A DNA stretch of 64,000 bases from Fictibacillus terranigra (GCF_030412265.1 NZ_JAUHLN010000006.1:62001-126000); one strand, 5' to 3'. Counted from the first letter of the stretch, positions 1 through 8,118 are shown. Made by a program: numbers and translations. Notes: generated by a model not told the origin, from the letters alone.

Positions 1-409
1 CCTTTGAAACCGGGGAGGGTATTTCATAGAATGCTTTAGCAAGGGGAGGAAGGGATTCCCACTCTTCATCTGTCAGTTGGCTGCGGTCCGTCTTAATCAG
101 CGGAAGTCTACCTTCTATATATGGCTGATCGTTCTCATGAGCAAAGACTTCCAATGAATGGCCGGCAGCTTCCTGAAGTTCAGGAAGGCTTCCGATATGG
201 TCAATATCCTGATGAGTCAAAATGACTGCTTTCAAATTGCTGAACGGAACACCCGCTTCAGTCATTTCAGATTGAAATGCTTCAAGCTGTCCAGGCACTC
301 CGGCATCAATTAAAATAGCACTCTCATCATCCCATACGAGTGTGGGATGAAAAGCGATTTCATTGACCTTTAACTCCAGCATGGCTACCCCATTAGAGAC
401 CTTTATCAT
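1..409 (-). CDS. MBL-fold metallo-hydrolase, N-terminal part (runs off the left edge)
   Basis: About 136 residues of a metallo-beta-lactamase-fold hydrolase are visible, starting at an ATG with an AGGGAGG ribosome-binding site 8 bases upstream. The first strands carry DDESAILIDAG. The metal motif reads THQDIDHIG near residues 65-73, the H-x-D-x-D-H form of the canonical HxHxDH. The family includes hydrolases of lactones, thioesters and phosphodiesters; substrate cannot be told from this fragment. It is the last gene of a minus-strand unit, with no partner visible. Confidence 0.85.
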   Translation of the reverse strand, partial: MIKVSNGVAMLELKVNEIAFHPTLVWDDESAILIDAGVPGQLEAFQSEMTEAGVPFSNLKAVILTHQDIDHIGSLPELQEAAGHSLEVFAHENDQPYIEGRLPLIKTDRSQLTDEEWESLPPLAKAFYEIPSPVSK

Positions 410-486
410 CGGTATGATCCTCCCTAAAAAATTTTTTGATTTGTATTATTTGCCATAAATATATCACAGTGTATCCAAATTACGAC

Positions 487-515
487 TAAAAAAGAGGCTG
501 CCTTCAGCGCCTCTT
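487..515 (-). terminator. Intrinsic terminator
   Basis: AAGAGGC pairs with GCCTCTT around a 10-base loop, followed on the minus strand by six T. It ends the short minus-strand ORF just upstream. Confidence 0.7.
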
Positions 516-518
516 CCG

Positions 519-641
519 TTAGTCCTTCTCTTCGTTTTGATGTTCATGTTTCAAACTTTTCATATATTGATCTTTCTTCTTCTGGGCTTGCTCCCGCCTG
601 TTTTTCTCGAATTCGTTTATGGTATCCCGTTTCTTATCCAG
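519..641 (-). CDS. Small basic peptide, apparent CTG start
   Basis: A 40-codon frame rich in Lys, Arg, Glu and Gln, unrecognised. It has an AAAGGAG ribosome-binding site and its own terminator, so it looks expressed. No ATG, GTG or TTG is in frame near that site: an in-frame TGA lies just upstream, and the only initiator at a usable distance is CTG at 641, 10 bases from GGAG. An out-of-frame ATG sits directly after the site and would join this frame if one C of a run of four were absent. Either a rare CTG start or a one-base sequence error or mutation. Confidence 0.45.
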   Translation of the reverse strand: MDKKRDTINEFEKNRREQAQKKKDQYMKSLKHEHQNEEKD

Positions 642-809
642 GGGTTTTCATCTCCTTTCGTTCATCCTTCCATCAGTTTTTCCATCTGCAAAGTATTTAT
701 CCTTGCATAAAACGGCATTGTCTTTGGGAAAAACCGTAAGAAAATGGCTGATTTTTATAAAAAATCCTGTATACTTCATATAGGCATATTGAGAGCACAG
801 GAGGCCTCT

Positions 810-1712
810 ATGGAAAAACTAAAATGCCCTGTTCCTGTTTTTATTCCTTTAATCGTTGGTGTTATCGCCGTTTCTTTTTCTTCTATTTTTGTTAAGCTGT
901 CTGATGCTCCCGTTTCTGTTCAAGGGATGTACAGGCTGCTTTTTACTGTGCTTTTCATGCTTCCGTTTTCTGCAAAGCATGTGATGGAGGCAAAACGAAT
1001 AACCTCCAGGCAGTGCCTGCTCCTATTTTTGTCTGGACTGTTTCTCGCCCTTCATTTTTTATTGTGGATGGGATCACTGAAGCTGACCACAGTCGCGAGT
1101 TCAACGATCATACTCGCTCTGCAGCCTGTTTTTGTCCTGATCGGGGCTTTTTTCTTATTTAACGAAAAAACGTCACCATCCTTGCTAGCAGGGATGGGCG
1201 TTGCGATTTGCGGAGCAGTGTTCATCGGCTGGGGAGACATCGGCATCTCTCCCGAAAATTTGCTTGGAGATGTGCTTTCGCTTTTGGGCACACTTGCTGT
1301 TGCAGTACATATGCTGATCGGTCAGCATCTTTTACGCCGAATCCCTTCTTTTTTTTACAGTCTTTCCGTTTTTGTATCTGCGATCTCTGTTTTTGCCTGT
1401 TATAATCTTGCAGCCGGCATTCCGATGGTTGGCTATGCCAAACAGGACTGGACAATATTCTTTTTGCTGGCCATTATTCCGACCGTTTTCGGTCATGTCC
1501 TCTTTAACTGGCTGATGAAGTACGTGAGTGCAAAAACCATTTCTTTCAACATCCTTGGCGAACCTGTGGGTGCGAGCATTCTCGCTTATTTCATGCTGAA
1601 TGAACATATCACTATATTTCAGGCCGCTGGTGGCTTTCTTGTTTGTACAGGTCTGTACGTCTTTCTAAAAACAAACCATGTGAAAGATTCATCCCTTTCC
1701 CAAAGCGTCTAG
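810..1712 (+). CDS. DMT-superfamily (EamA) transporter
   Basis: A 300-residue inner-membrane permease with about ten hydrophobic segments arranged as two EamA repeats (roughly residues 10-145 and 155-290). Typical landmarks are the PVSVQGMYRLLF stretch in the first repeat and LGEPVGASILAYFMLNE in the second. The family exports amino acids, nucleobases or other small metabolites; the substrate is not evident. The ATG at 810 is chosen because ACAGGAGG sits 6 bases before it; the frame is open upstream to 744 but without such a site. Confidence 0.85.
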   Translation: MEKLKCPVPVFIPLIVGVIAVSFSSIFVKLSDAPVSVQGMYRLLFTVLFMLPFSAKHVMEAKRITSRQCLLLFLSGLFLALHFLLWMGSLKLTTVASSTIILALQPVFVLIGAFFLFNEKTSPSLLAGMGVAICGAVFIGWGDIGISPENLLGDVLSLLGTLAVAVHMLIGQHLLRRIPSFFYSLSVFVSAISVFACYNLAAGIPMVGYAKQDWTIFFLLAIIPTVFGHVLFNWLMKYVSAKTISFNILGEPVGASILAYFMLNEHITIFQAAGGFLVCTGLYVFLKTNHVKDSSLSQSV

Positions 1713-1821
1713 AGGCTGAAGTTGATAAAAATAGATAAAAGATGTACGGTAATATAGTTAATGCATTGTATGGATTTAAAAAAATACATAGATAGTGATC
1801 TGATCGGGAGGGGACTCAAGG

Positions 1822-2991
1822 TTGGAAAATAAAAAAGCACTGCCAATCTTATTCTTAGTCATGTTTTTAGTTATGGTTGGATTCGGAATCATTATTCCTG
1901 TCCTTCCTTTTTTTGCAGAAAAAGTAGGCGCCACTCCGGCACAGCTCGGTTTGCTTATGGCTGTTTATTCGTTAATGCAGCTCCTTTTCGCCCCCATCTG
2001 GGGAAGAATATCGGACCGCATCGGCCGGAAACCGGTGATGCTGATCGGAATCGCTGGACTTGCTATATCTTTCTTTTTAATGGCTGTCTCAAGCCAGCTC
2101 TGGATGCTATTTGCGGCACGTATTATCGGCGGCTTGCTCTCATCCGCAAACATGCCTACGACGATGGCGTATGTGGCAGACATTACAACTCCGGAAAACC
2201 GGGGAAAAGGAATGGGTATCATCGGGGCAGCGGTCGGACTTGGATTTATTTTTGGCCCTGCCATCGGCGGCGTTTTTTCAAAAACAAGCTTGAATACACC
2301 GTTTTTGCTAGCAGGAGCATCATCGATTATTACCTTCTTTCTCGTTCTTTTCGTTTTGAAGGAATCACTGCCTGAACGGCTTCGGTCGAACGGACCGTCT
2401 GAATCCGGGTCAAGATGGAGAGCTTTTACCGGAGCGGTTTCCATTCTGTTCGTGCTCCAGTTGTTCATCTCCCTTTCGTTATCGGGGCTTGAAGCGACAT
2501 TCGCTTATTTTGCAGCGAAAAAAGCAGGACTGGATACCAATCACCTTGGCTACATTTTTATGATTATGGGCTTTGCAGGAGCCCTTGTCCAAGGTGGACT
2601 TGTTGGCCGGCTGACCAAGAAATTTGGTGAAGGAAAAGTCATTCAGGGAGGAATTGTTATCTCTGCTGTTGGGTTCTGGTTAATTCTGCTCGTTCATAAC
2701 TTTACGACGGCAGCCATCTTCCTTTCCATTTTCGGTATTGGAAATGGTGTCATCCGACCGAGTGTTTCAGCGCTGCTGACGAAAACGTCCACATCTGGCC
2801 ATGGCAGTGTAACTGGACTCTTGTCATCCTTTGATTCACTTGGACGAATCATCGGCCCTCCGCTTGGAGGCTGGCTGTTTTCACTGGCAGCAGGACTCCC
2901 GTATATCTCAGGGATCATTCTGTCAGTCATTGCTCTTGTCCTTTACCAGTTCTATAGTGTACGGGCAAAAGCCTCAGCGCCGGCGGCATAA
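1822..2991 (+). CDS. MFS drug-efflux-type transporter
   Basis: A 389-residue major facilitator protein with twelve predicted membrane helices. The loop after helix 2 has the MFS motif A, GRISDRIGRKPV (about residues 61-72), and the fifth helix region has the antiporter-type GLGFIFGPAIGG. This places it with proton-coupled tetracycline/multidrug exporters (Bmr/TetA-like). The start is TTG, supported by GGGAGGGG 8 bases upstream. It follows the DMT transporter by 109 bp and ends in its own terminator. Substrate unknown. Confidence 0.85.
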   Translation: MENKKALPILFLVMFLVMVGFGIIIPVLPFFAEKVGATPAQLGLLMAVYSLMQLLFAPIWGRISDRIGRKPVMLIGIAGLAISFFLMAVSSQLWMLFAARIIGGLLSSANMPTTMAYVADITTPENRGKGMGIIGAAVGLGFIFGPAIGGVFSKTSLNTPFLLAGASSIITFFLVLFVLKESLPERLRSNGPSESGSRWRAFTGAVSILFVLQLFISLSLSGLEATFAYFAAKKAGLDTNHLGYIFMIMGFAGALVQGGLVGRLTKKFGEGKVIQGGIVISAVGFWLILLVHNFTTAAIFLSIFGIGNGVIRPSVSALLTKTSTSGHGSVTGLLSSFDSLGRIIGPPLGGWLFSLAAGLPYISGIILSVIALVLYQFYSVRAKASAPAA

Positions 2992-3000
2992 ATGAAGAGA

Positions 3001-3038
3001 AAAAAGGGCAGGGAGAAACATTCTCCCTGCCCTTTTTT
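3001..3038 (+). terminator. Terminator after the MFS gene
   Basis: A perfect 13-base stem, AAAGGGCAGGGAG paired with CTCCCTGCCCTTT, encloses AAACATT and runs into six T. Confidence 0.9.
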
Positions 3039-3155
3039 GGGGTGCCATCTTTTTGGTGCCCGCAAGCCTAATAAAAGCTTTTTATTTTCCTTTCTTCACA
3101 AAACCCACTACACTAAGGATATAAACTCCGTTACTAAAAGAATAGGAGGTTGACA

Positions 3156-3641
3156 ATGTCTGTTTATGAGTATCGGGCAAAGACGATCATGGGTGAAGAA
3201 AAATCTCTAAGAGAATACGAGGGCAAGGTTTTAATCATTGCCAACACAGCGAGCAAATGCGGATTTACTCCCCAATACAAAGAGCTTCAATCGCTTTACG
3301 ACCAATACAGCGAACAGGGTCTTGAGATCCTCGGCTTTCCGTGCAACCAATTTGCAAGCCAGGAGCCTGGGAGCGAGGAAGAAATCCAGGAGTTTTGTGA
3401 ATTAAACTACGGTGTAAAATTCCCTATGTTTGCCAAGGTTGATGTTAAAGGCGAAAACATTCATCCTCTCTTTGCCTGGCTGACAAAAGAAGCACCAGGC
3501 ATACTGGGTTCAAAAGCGGTCAAATGGAATTTTACAAAGTTCCTTGTCGACCGCTATGGTAACGTTGTCTCCCGGCATTCTCCTCAGACCTCACCAATGG
3601 ATATGAAAAAAGAAATTGAATCACTGCTCTCACAGCAATAA
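3156..3641 (+). CDS. bsaA: Glutathione/thiol peroxidase
   Basis: A 161-residue cytoplasmic peroxidase of the GPx family, reducing hydroperoxides with a thiol donor. It has the active-site block NTASKCGFTPQY with the peroxidatic Cys near residue 36 (Cys rather than Sec), the second block GFPCNQF, and the WNFTKFLVD motif near residue 125. In Bacilli lacking glutathione these enzymes usually use thioredoxin or bacillithiol. The ATG at 3156 follows AGGAGG by 6 bases; an in-frame TTG lies two codons earlier. Single-gene unit. Confidence 0.93.
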   Translation: MSVYEYRAKTIMGEEKSLREYEGKVLIIANTASKCGFTPQYKELQSLYDQYSEQGLEILGFPCNQFASQEPGSEEEIQEFCELNYGVKFPMFAKVDVKGENIHPLFAWLTKEAPGILGSKAVKWNFTKFLVDRYGNVVSRHSPQTSPMDMKKEIESLLSQQ

Positions 3642-3658
3642 AAATGTTCTCCAATCCG

Positions 3659-3700
3659 CACACGCTGGAATAGGTTCCAGAAAGAAAGCGTGTGTTTTTT
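3659..3700 (+). terminator. Terminator after bsaA
   Basis: CACACGCT pairs with AGCGTGTG, with a second small TGGAA/TTCCA stem inside, followed by six T. Confidence 0.85.
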
Positions 3701-3811
3701 CATTGCTCAGGATTTAGGCTTGCCTTCAAGGCATTCGTCCAGACCGACTGGTGGATCCTTCATATACTGTACCGAGGATGTTGGAATAGTATTTAGAAGG
3801 AGGAATTTTAA

Positions 3812-4036
3812 ATGTTTGCAAATGCACCGATGAATGCACCATTGAATGCTCCGCTTAACGCTCCGATTACTGCTTCTTACGGCGGGTACGGGTATGGTGG
3901 AGGATGTGGCGGTTACGGCTACGGCGGCGGAAGAGGATTCGCGATTATTATCGTACTGTTTATCCTCTTGATCATCATCGGCTGTGCCTGCTGGCATAGC
4001 CATGGCGGCGGATGTGAATCCAGCAGCAGCTGCTGA
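3812..4036 (+). CDS. YjcZ-family sporulation peptide
   Basis: A 74-residue protein. An N-terminal tract repeats NAP-(M/L) four times (residues 4-20), a Gly/Tyr-rich stretch follows, then one membrane helix, [16 protein letters not shown], the signature of the YjcZ family, and a Cys/His/Ser-rich tail. YjcZ peptides are made in sporulating cells; the exact role is unknown. AAGGAGG lies 11 bases before the ATG. A CATATACT element about 50 bp upstream resembles a mother-cell sigma -10 box, but I could not assign a -35. Confidence 0.85.
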   Translation: MFANAPMNAPLNAPLNAPITASYGGYGYGGGCGGYGYGGGRGFAIIIVLFILLIIIGCACWHSHGGGCESSSSC

Positions 4037-4054
4037 TCACCTTTGCATCAGAAC

Positions 4055-4088
4055 AAAAAGATCCAGGCGAAAGTGCCCGGATCTTTTT
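4055..4088. terminator. Bidirectional terminator between yjcZ-like and mutS2-like genes
   Basis: AAAAAGATCC and GGATCTTTTT form the outer arms of a hairpin with a GAAA tetraloop. T runs lie on both strands, so it serves both convergent genes. Confidence 0.85.
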
Positions 4089-4116
4089 ATTTGTTTTTGG
4101 TGCAATACACCGAATC

Positions 4117-6069
4117 CTATTGTTCTTCGTCCCTGTTGATCACGAGTCCATCAACGTGCCTTTTGCTCAAAATCCGGTCTTTTTTCCGGTTTTCCTTGCT
4201 TTCAAAGACAATATCCATATCATAATTCTCAGGATATAATTCGTTCCTTGAAATATGGAGGGTTAGACGATGCTTATGAACCTTCACTTTTTCCTCTTGC
4301 ACAAGGACAACGTATTCTCCCCGGGTATCTTCTTCAGAACAGATGATGCCCGCGGTTTTCAAGCTGGAAACATAAACGCGGTCGCCGATTTCGAATGTTC
4401 GGTTATCCGGTTTTTCTTTTATTTTCTCCTCCTTTCTGCTTATCTTCCGGCTCCTTTTTTCTTCTGCTTCTCTTCTTCTCTCCACCATTTGCTTTTGTGC
4501 ATCTTCATGCAGAATAGTCTCCTCTGCCTGTCGTGAAACGTCTTTACTCGTAATTTGTCTGGCTCTTGTGATCAGCTTCTGATCAAGGCCGAGCTTCCAC
4601 GCGATGGAAAATGCTTGACTCTCGCCGGCTTCGCCGATCCTCAGCTCGTATAGCGGCTGGAGGGACTTAAGATCAAACGCCATGGATGCATTTTCAAATC
4701 CGGGAGTAAGAGAAGCAAAATCTTTTATTTCACTATAGTGTGTTGTGGCCAGAATGGAAGCTCCTTTTTCAAACAGATCTTCAAGGATCGCTATTGCCAG
4801 CCCCATTCCTTCAGCAGGATCGGTTCCTGCTCCAAGTTCATCGAGAATGACAAGAGTATCAGGCCCAGCCTTTTGAAGAATGGAGATGATGTTTGTCATA
4901 TGAGCGGAAAAAGTGCTTAAGGACTGCTCAATGTTCTGATGGTCACCGATATCTGTCAGCACCTCTGAATAGATTCCGAACTCACTTCCCTCTCCCGCAG
5001 GGATATGAAGCCCCGACTGAACCATCAGCGTCAGCAGCCCTGCTGTTTTTATAGCTACCGTTTTCCCTCCGGTGTTGGGACCCGTAATGATGAGTGCTCC
5101 AAAGTCTTTACCGAGTCTTATATTCAACGGAACAGCCTGGCTTCCGAGCATCGGATGCCGCCCCTCATGGAGGATGGTCCGTTTTTCAAGATTAAGCGAC
5201 ACTTCCCTTCCATTAATGGCAAGGCTGTATTTAGCTTTGGCAAAGATAAAATCATAATGAAGCATACCCTCGATATTAACGGAGATCTCCTTTTTATAGC
5301 CTGCCACCAGGCCCGTTAATGTGCCGAGCACCCTCGCAGTTTCGATATCTTCCTCTGACTGCAGAAGCTGAAGCTCAGCCTGAAGCTTTCGGACCTCTTT
5401 TGGTTCAATAAAAACGGTGGAACCGCTCGCAGATGAATCAACGATTTGCCCATCCATGCTCCGCTTAAATTTACTTTTTACAGGTATAGCGTATCTGCCT
5501 TCTCTCATCGAAATCATCGGCTCCTGCAGCATATCCCGATAGGCCGGCGATTTTAAAATATGCTCGAGCTTGGATTTGATTTTTTCCTCACACGCAATCA
5601 TTTTTTTTCTAACCTTTTCAAGCGGCTTACTGGCTCCGTCATCCACTCTTCCATTCCGTATACAGCGCTGGATCTCGGTTATGAGATCTTTCAGCGGAAA
5701 AAGAGAATACGCATAAGCCGATACGGCAGGTGCAATAAATTCTTTATCTTTCATATAGCGCTGCATGCGCTCTACGTTTTCTGCCAATCCGCAAATAAGC
5801 TGGAGCTGTTCAGGGCTTAAGAGAAGACCCTTATCCGGAAGCGACATCACATGTTCGATTCCATTCAAGTTCGCGATAGGAACGCTGGTTGACTTTCTTA
5901 GAACCGCCGCGGATTCTGTTGTTTCCCTCAGCCAAGCTTTAATAACCGGCAGCTCTCCGGAAGGCAGAAGCTCCTGAATTTTTCTTTTGGTACGTTCATT
6001 TAATGCATACTCAGACAGAATTTCTCTGATTTTATTGAATTCCAGCATTTTATTCGTAAAGGTGTTCAA
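4117..6069 (-). CDS. MutS2-like ATPase lacking the C-terminal Smr domain
   Basis: A 650-residue MutS2-family protein. The N-terminal clamp/lever region (about 10-310) resembles MutS2. The ABC-type ATPase has Walker A GPNTGGKT (about residue 335) and Walker B VILDELGAGTDPAEG (about 410). A long charged coiled-coil follows (about 510-565), then a KOW-like segment beginning EIGDRVYV (about 568). Bacterial MutS2 proteins are usually about 780 residues and end in an Smr domain; this one stops without it. Canonical MutS2 acts on branched DNA and, in B. subtilis, on collided ribosomes. Start is TTG with AGAGGAGG 9 bases upstream. It is the only gene behind an elaborate leader (6174-6533). Function here is inference. 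Confidence 0.9.
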   Translation of the reverse strand: MNTFTNKMLEFNKIREILSEYALNERTKRKIQELLPSGELPVIKAWLRETTESAAVLRKSTSVPIANLNGIEHVMSLPDKGLLLSPEQLQLICGLAENVERMQRYMKDKEFIAPAVSAYAYSLFPLKDLITEIQRCIRNGRVDDGASKPLEKVRKKMIACEEKIKSKLEHILKSPAYRDMLQEPMISMREGRYAIPVKSKFKRSMDGQIVDSSASGSTVFIEPKEVRKLQAELQLLQSEEDIETARVLGTLTGLVAGYKKEISVNIEGMLHYDFIFAKAKYSLAINGREVSLNLEKRTILHEGRHPMLGSQAVPLNIRLGKDFGALIITGPNTGGKTVAIKTAGLLTLMVQSGLHIPAGEGSEFGIYSEVLTDIGDHQNIEQSLSTFSAHMTNIISILQKAGPDTLVILDELGAGTDPAEGMGLAIAILEDLFEKGASILATTHYSEIKDFASLTPGFENASMAFDLKSLQPLYELRIGEAGESQAFSIAWKLGLDQKLITRARQITSKDVSRQAEETILHEDAQKQMVERRREAEEKRSRKISRKEEKIKEKPDNRTFEIGDRVYVSSLKTAGIICSEEDTRGEYVVLVQEEKVKVHKHRLTLHISRNELYPENYDMDIVFESKENRKKDRILSKRHVDGLVINRDEEQ

Positions 6070-6173
6070 TGGTCGTTGCCTCCTCTTTTTTTAACACATT
6101 ACCGTTACACCATGTTTTATGATTGGTTCCTGCCGTCCCTCCTTCCCGGGAACAGGGCCAGAACATGCCAATG

Positions 6174-6208
6174 AAAAAGGCAGAAATGGACCGCCGCCAT
6201 TTCTGCCT
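6174..6208 (-). terminator. Leader terminator upstream of the mutS2-like gene
   Basis: On the minus strand AGGCAGAAATGG and CCATTTCTGCCT form a perfect 12-bp stem with a 7-base loop, followed by a T run. It lies about 105 bp before the mutS2-like start and after the leader ORF, so in the transcript from 6533 it must be overcome to reach the gene. CATTTCT at 6343-6349 could pair with its 5' arm (6198-6204) as an antiterminator; that pairing is only 7 bp and is speculative. Confidence 0.85.
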
Positions 6209-6365
6209 GTTAATCATTTTCGCGGAGAAGGATGCGCCACTCTGTACAGCCTCGCCCTATGCTTTGGCAGCTGTAAAAAGCATAAAAAATACGCCCAAAG
6301 AGCGCGGCATCGTTCGGTGCACAAAATACGCACACGAAAATGAGAAATGTTGTATGCTGACCGCT

Positions 6366-6462
6366 GTTCTTAACTATTGGTGGCCGCAAAAAGACATAAA
6401 GGTACAAACCGATTCAAACACGGTCTTTTTGCTCCAGCTATCCAATTCGATTAGTTAAGAAC
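6366..6462 (-). promoter_or_regulatory. Nested long-range hairpin in the mutS2-like leader
   Basis: Three pairings nest inside each other: an 11-bp outer stem (6452-6462 with 6366-6376), ATTGG with CCAAT (6376-6380 and 6442-6446), and a perfect 10-bp inner stem GCAAAAAGAC/GTCTTTTTGC (6423-6432 with 6386-6395). On the minus strand the 5' arm of the outer stem lies inside the last codons of the leader ORF at 6451-6474. A ribosome on that ORF would therefore block the outer stem. No T run follows the hairpin itself. Confidence 0.75.
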
Positions 6463-6474
6463 GTGAACGCTCAT
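6451..6474 (-). CDS. Candidate 7-codon regulatory leader peptide (MSVHVLN)
   Basis: ATG plus six sense codons and TAA, preceded by AAGGAAGGGAG with an 8-base spacing, and located about 25 nt after the predicted start of transcription. Codons 5-7 and the stop form the 5' arm of the downstream hairpin. This is the layout of ribosome-stalling leader peptides in front of inducible antibiotic-resistance and ribosome-rescue genes. The peptide itself matches none I know. Expression is inferred. Confidence 0.6.
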   Translation of the reverse strand: MSVHVLN

Positions 6475-6504
6475 CCACACAACTCCCTTCCTTTTATTAC
6501 TCCC

Positions 6505-6533
6505 ATCATATGTAAAATACTTTTCATTGTCAA
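6505..6533 (-). promoter_or_regulatory. Sigma-A promoter for the leader and mutS2-like gene
   Basis: TTGACA (6528-6533) and TATGAT (6505-6510) are separated by exactly 17 bp on the minus strand, a near-consensus vegetative promoter. It lies just past the hom terminator and would begin a leader of about 430 nt. Confidence 0.85.
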
Positions 6534-6544
6534 CCTGATGACAT

Positions 6545-6583
6545 AAAAAAATCCGCAGAGAGTAAAAGGGCTCCCCACGGCTA
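6545..6583 (-). terminator. Terminator after hom
   Basis: On the minus strand CCGTGGGGAG pairs with CTCTCTGCGG over 10 bp, using several G-U pairs, and is followed by seven T. Confidence 0.75.
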
Positions 6584-6586
6584 TCT

Positions 6587-7849
6587 TTATTCGGCTACAA
6601 GAACTTTTTCTCTCTCTGTTCCACTGCTGCTTTTTGAAAGCCGGACCGGATAGATACTGTTCACCGGAATAAAATCATCCTGTGTTGAAGGCAGAGTGCC
6701 ATCATAAAGCAAAGCAGCAAGAGAAGCATGAGAAAACCTGAGAGAAGTCCGGTCTAAAATGGTACCATGCTTTTCAAGCGATGCCACCCTATCTTTTGTA
6801 AAATCTGCTTTGTCACCGATTAGAAGGTAGGTACGATCTCCTTGTTCCTGTTTCTTTTGTGTTACTGCCGATACTGCCGGTTTATCTCTGTACGCTTCTC
6901 CTGTTTCATAAATGGATAAGAAATCTTCCACGATGGCACTTGTCGTAGCTTCTGCCCCAGCTCCCGGCCCCTGCAAGGTCAAACAGCCGAGAAGATCGGT
7001 CTGAATACGGACGGCATTATCGACACCTTCCACTCCGTATAAAGGGTGATCACTGTCTACAAATACAGGCTTCACTTCAAGATTCAGACTTTCGTTCAAA
7101 AGGACGAGATGCTTCAGCCGAAGTCCGATCTGCTCCGCCAGCTGAATCTCCTCAAGGAGCACATTTCCAATCCCTTCAACCTGCACTTCTTCCCAGGAAG
7201 GCTGAACGCCATAAATCCATTTGCTCAGCACCATCGCCTTATAAAAGGCGTCCAAGCCCTCAACGTCATTCGTTGGATCCGGCTCTGCATATCCTTTTTG
7301 CTGTGCCAGTTTCAGTGCTTCCTCAAAGGAAGAACCGGTCGTTCTCATGTGTGAAAGAATGAAATTGGACGTCCCGTTTAAAATGGCCTCCACATGCTGA
7401 ATCCGATTGATTCTTAAAAGCTCCCTCAATGTTCTCAATATCGGTATCCCGCCGCCTACACTTGCCTCATAGATAAACCGCACACCTTTTTCCGATGCAC
7501 GTTCAGATAATTCCTCTCCATGACGGGCGATTAGATCCTTGTTGGCAGAAATCACGTGGCAGCCTGCTTCAAGTGATTGAATGATATAGGTTCGGGCGGG
7601 CTCAATCCCCCCGATGGCCTCGATGACCACATCTGGCACTTCTTCCCCGATCGCCTTCTCAAAATCTGATGTCACCCGCACCCCTCCTACGGTTGGCCTC
7701 GATTTGGAAGGATCCTTAATTAATATACTGGACAGCCTCAGACGTTTTCCCAGCAACTCTTCTAAAGCTCCTTTTCTTTCTACAATGGATGAATACACAC
7801 CCGTGCCAACCGTTCCCAATCCAAGCAATGCAATTTTAATTTCATTCAT
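6587..7849 (-). CDS. hom: Homoserine dehydrogenase
   Basis: A 420-residue enzyme reducing aspartate semialdehyde to homoserine with NAD(P)H, the branch point to methionine and threonine. The Rossmann motif GLGTVGTGV is at about residues 9-17; the family blocks SANKDLIA (about 105) and GTSNFILS (about 165) and the signature YAEPDPTNDVEG (about 195) are all present. The C-terminal 80 residues are a weakly typical regulatory tail. The ATG at 7849 follows GGGAG; earlier in-frame starts would lie inside riboswitch sequence. Two SAM-I riboswitches upstream mean it is tuned to methionine need. Confidence 0.93.
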   Translation of the reverse strand: MNEIKIALLGLGTVGTGVYSSIVERKGALEELLGKRLRLSSILIKDPSKSRPTVGGVRVTSDFEKAIGEEVPDVVIEAIGGIEPARTYIIQSLEAGCHVISANKDLIARHGEELSERASEKGVRFIYEASVGGGIPILRTLRELLRINRIQHVEAILNGTSNFILSHMRTTGSSFEEALKLAQQKGYAEPDPTNDVEGLDAFYKAMVLSKWIYGVQPSWEEVQVEGIGNVLLEEIQLAEQIGLRLKHLVLLNESLNLEVKPVFVDSDHPLYGVEGVDNAVRIQTDLLGCLTLQGPGAGAEATTSAIVEDFLSIYETGEAYRDKPAVSAVTQKKQEQGDRTYLLIGDKADFTKDRVASLEKHGTILDRTSLRFSHASLAALLYDGTLPSTQDDFIPVNSIYPVRLSKSSSGTEREKVLVAE

Positions 7850-7916
7850 TGTCAACACTCCCTGTAATCTATAATTTTTAGTAAAAGACTGAATAATTAG
7901 TACCTGCCAGAAGGCA

Positions 7917-7947
7917 AAAGAAAAAACCTCATCATAAGAAGAGGTTT
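7917..7947 (-). terminator. Terminator of the proximal SAM riboswitch
   Basis: AAACCTC pairs with GAGGTTT on the minus strand, followed by T6. Its 5' arm (AACCTCTTCTTAT) is complementary to the GATAAGAGG 3' strand of aptamer helix P1, the expected antiterminator. Confidence 0.85.
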
Positions 7948-7961
7948 GCAGCAGCGGGCCT

Positions 7962-8070
7962 CCTCTTATCATCCAGGGTCTTTTCCTGCAGGTAGTAGCA
8001 CCTTTTCAGACCTGTGTCTGCAGGTTGCCGGGCTTCATCGGGCCTTTCCCTCCGCCGCTCTGGATAAGAG
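7962..8070 (-). promoter_or_regulatory. SAM-I riboswitch (S-box), proximal copy
   Basis: The minus strand has the SAM-I core: CTCTTATCCAGAGCGGCGGA, then GGGAAAGGCCCGATGAAGCC, then CGGCAACC, a P3-type hairpin, GGTGC and the closing GATAAGAG of P1. SAM binding should favour the downstream terminator and shut off hom. Confidence 0.95.
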
Positions 8071-8118
8071 TATTTCATTAGAATGAAACATGTTATGTAG
8101 CACTTTATTTTTTAGTAC

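Noticed and set aside
1965-2468. 167-codon minus-strand frame under the MFS gene
   Set aside because: Exact antisense of a clear transporter gene; no ribosome-binding site or family likeness.
3036-3064. Two GGTGCC motifs after the MFS terminator, like the REP palindrome at 15455
   Set aside because: They are direct, not inverted, and lack the GGCACC halves; too short to call a repeat.
3707-4003. 98-codon minus-strand frame over the yjcZ-like gene
   Set aside because: Antisense to a gene with recognised family motif and ribosome-binding site.
6210-6407. 65-codon minus-strand frame inside the mutS2-like leader
   Set aside because: No ribosome-binding site, TTG start within the hairpin, odd composition; it covers the attenuator region, which explains the sequence better as RNA.
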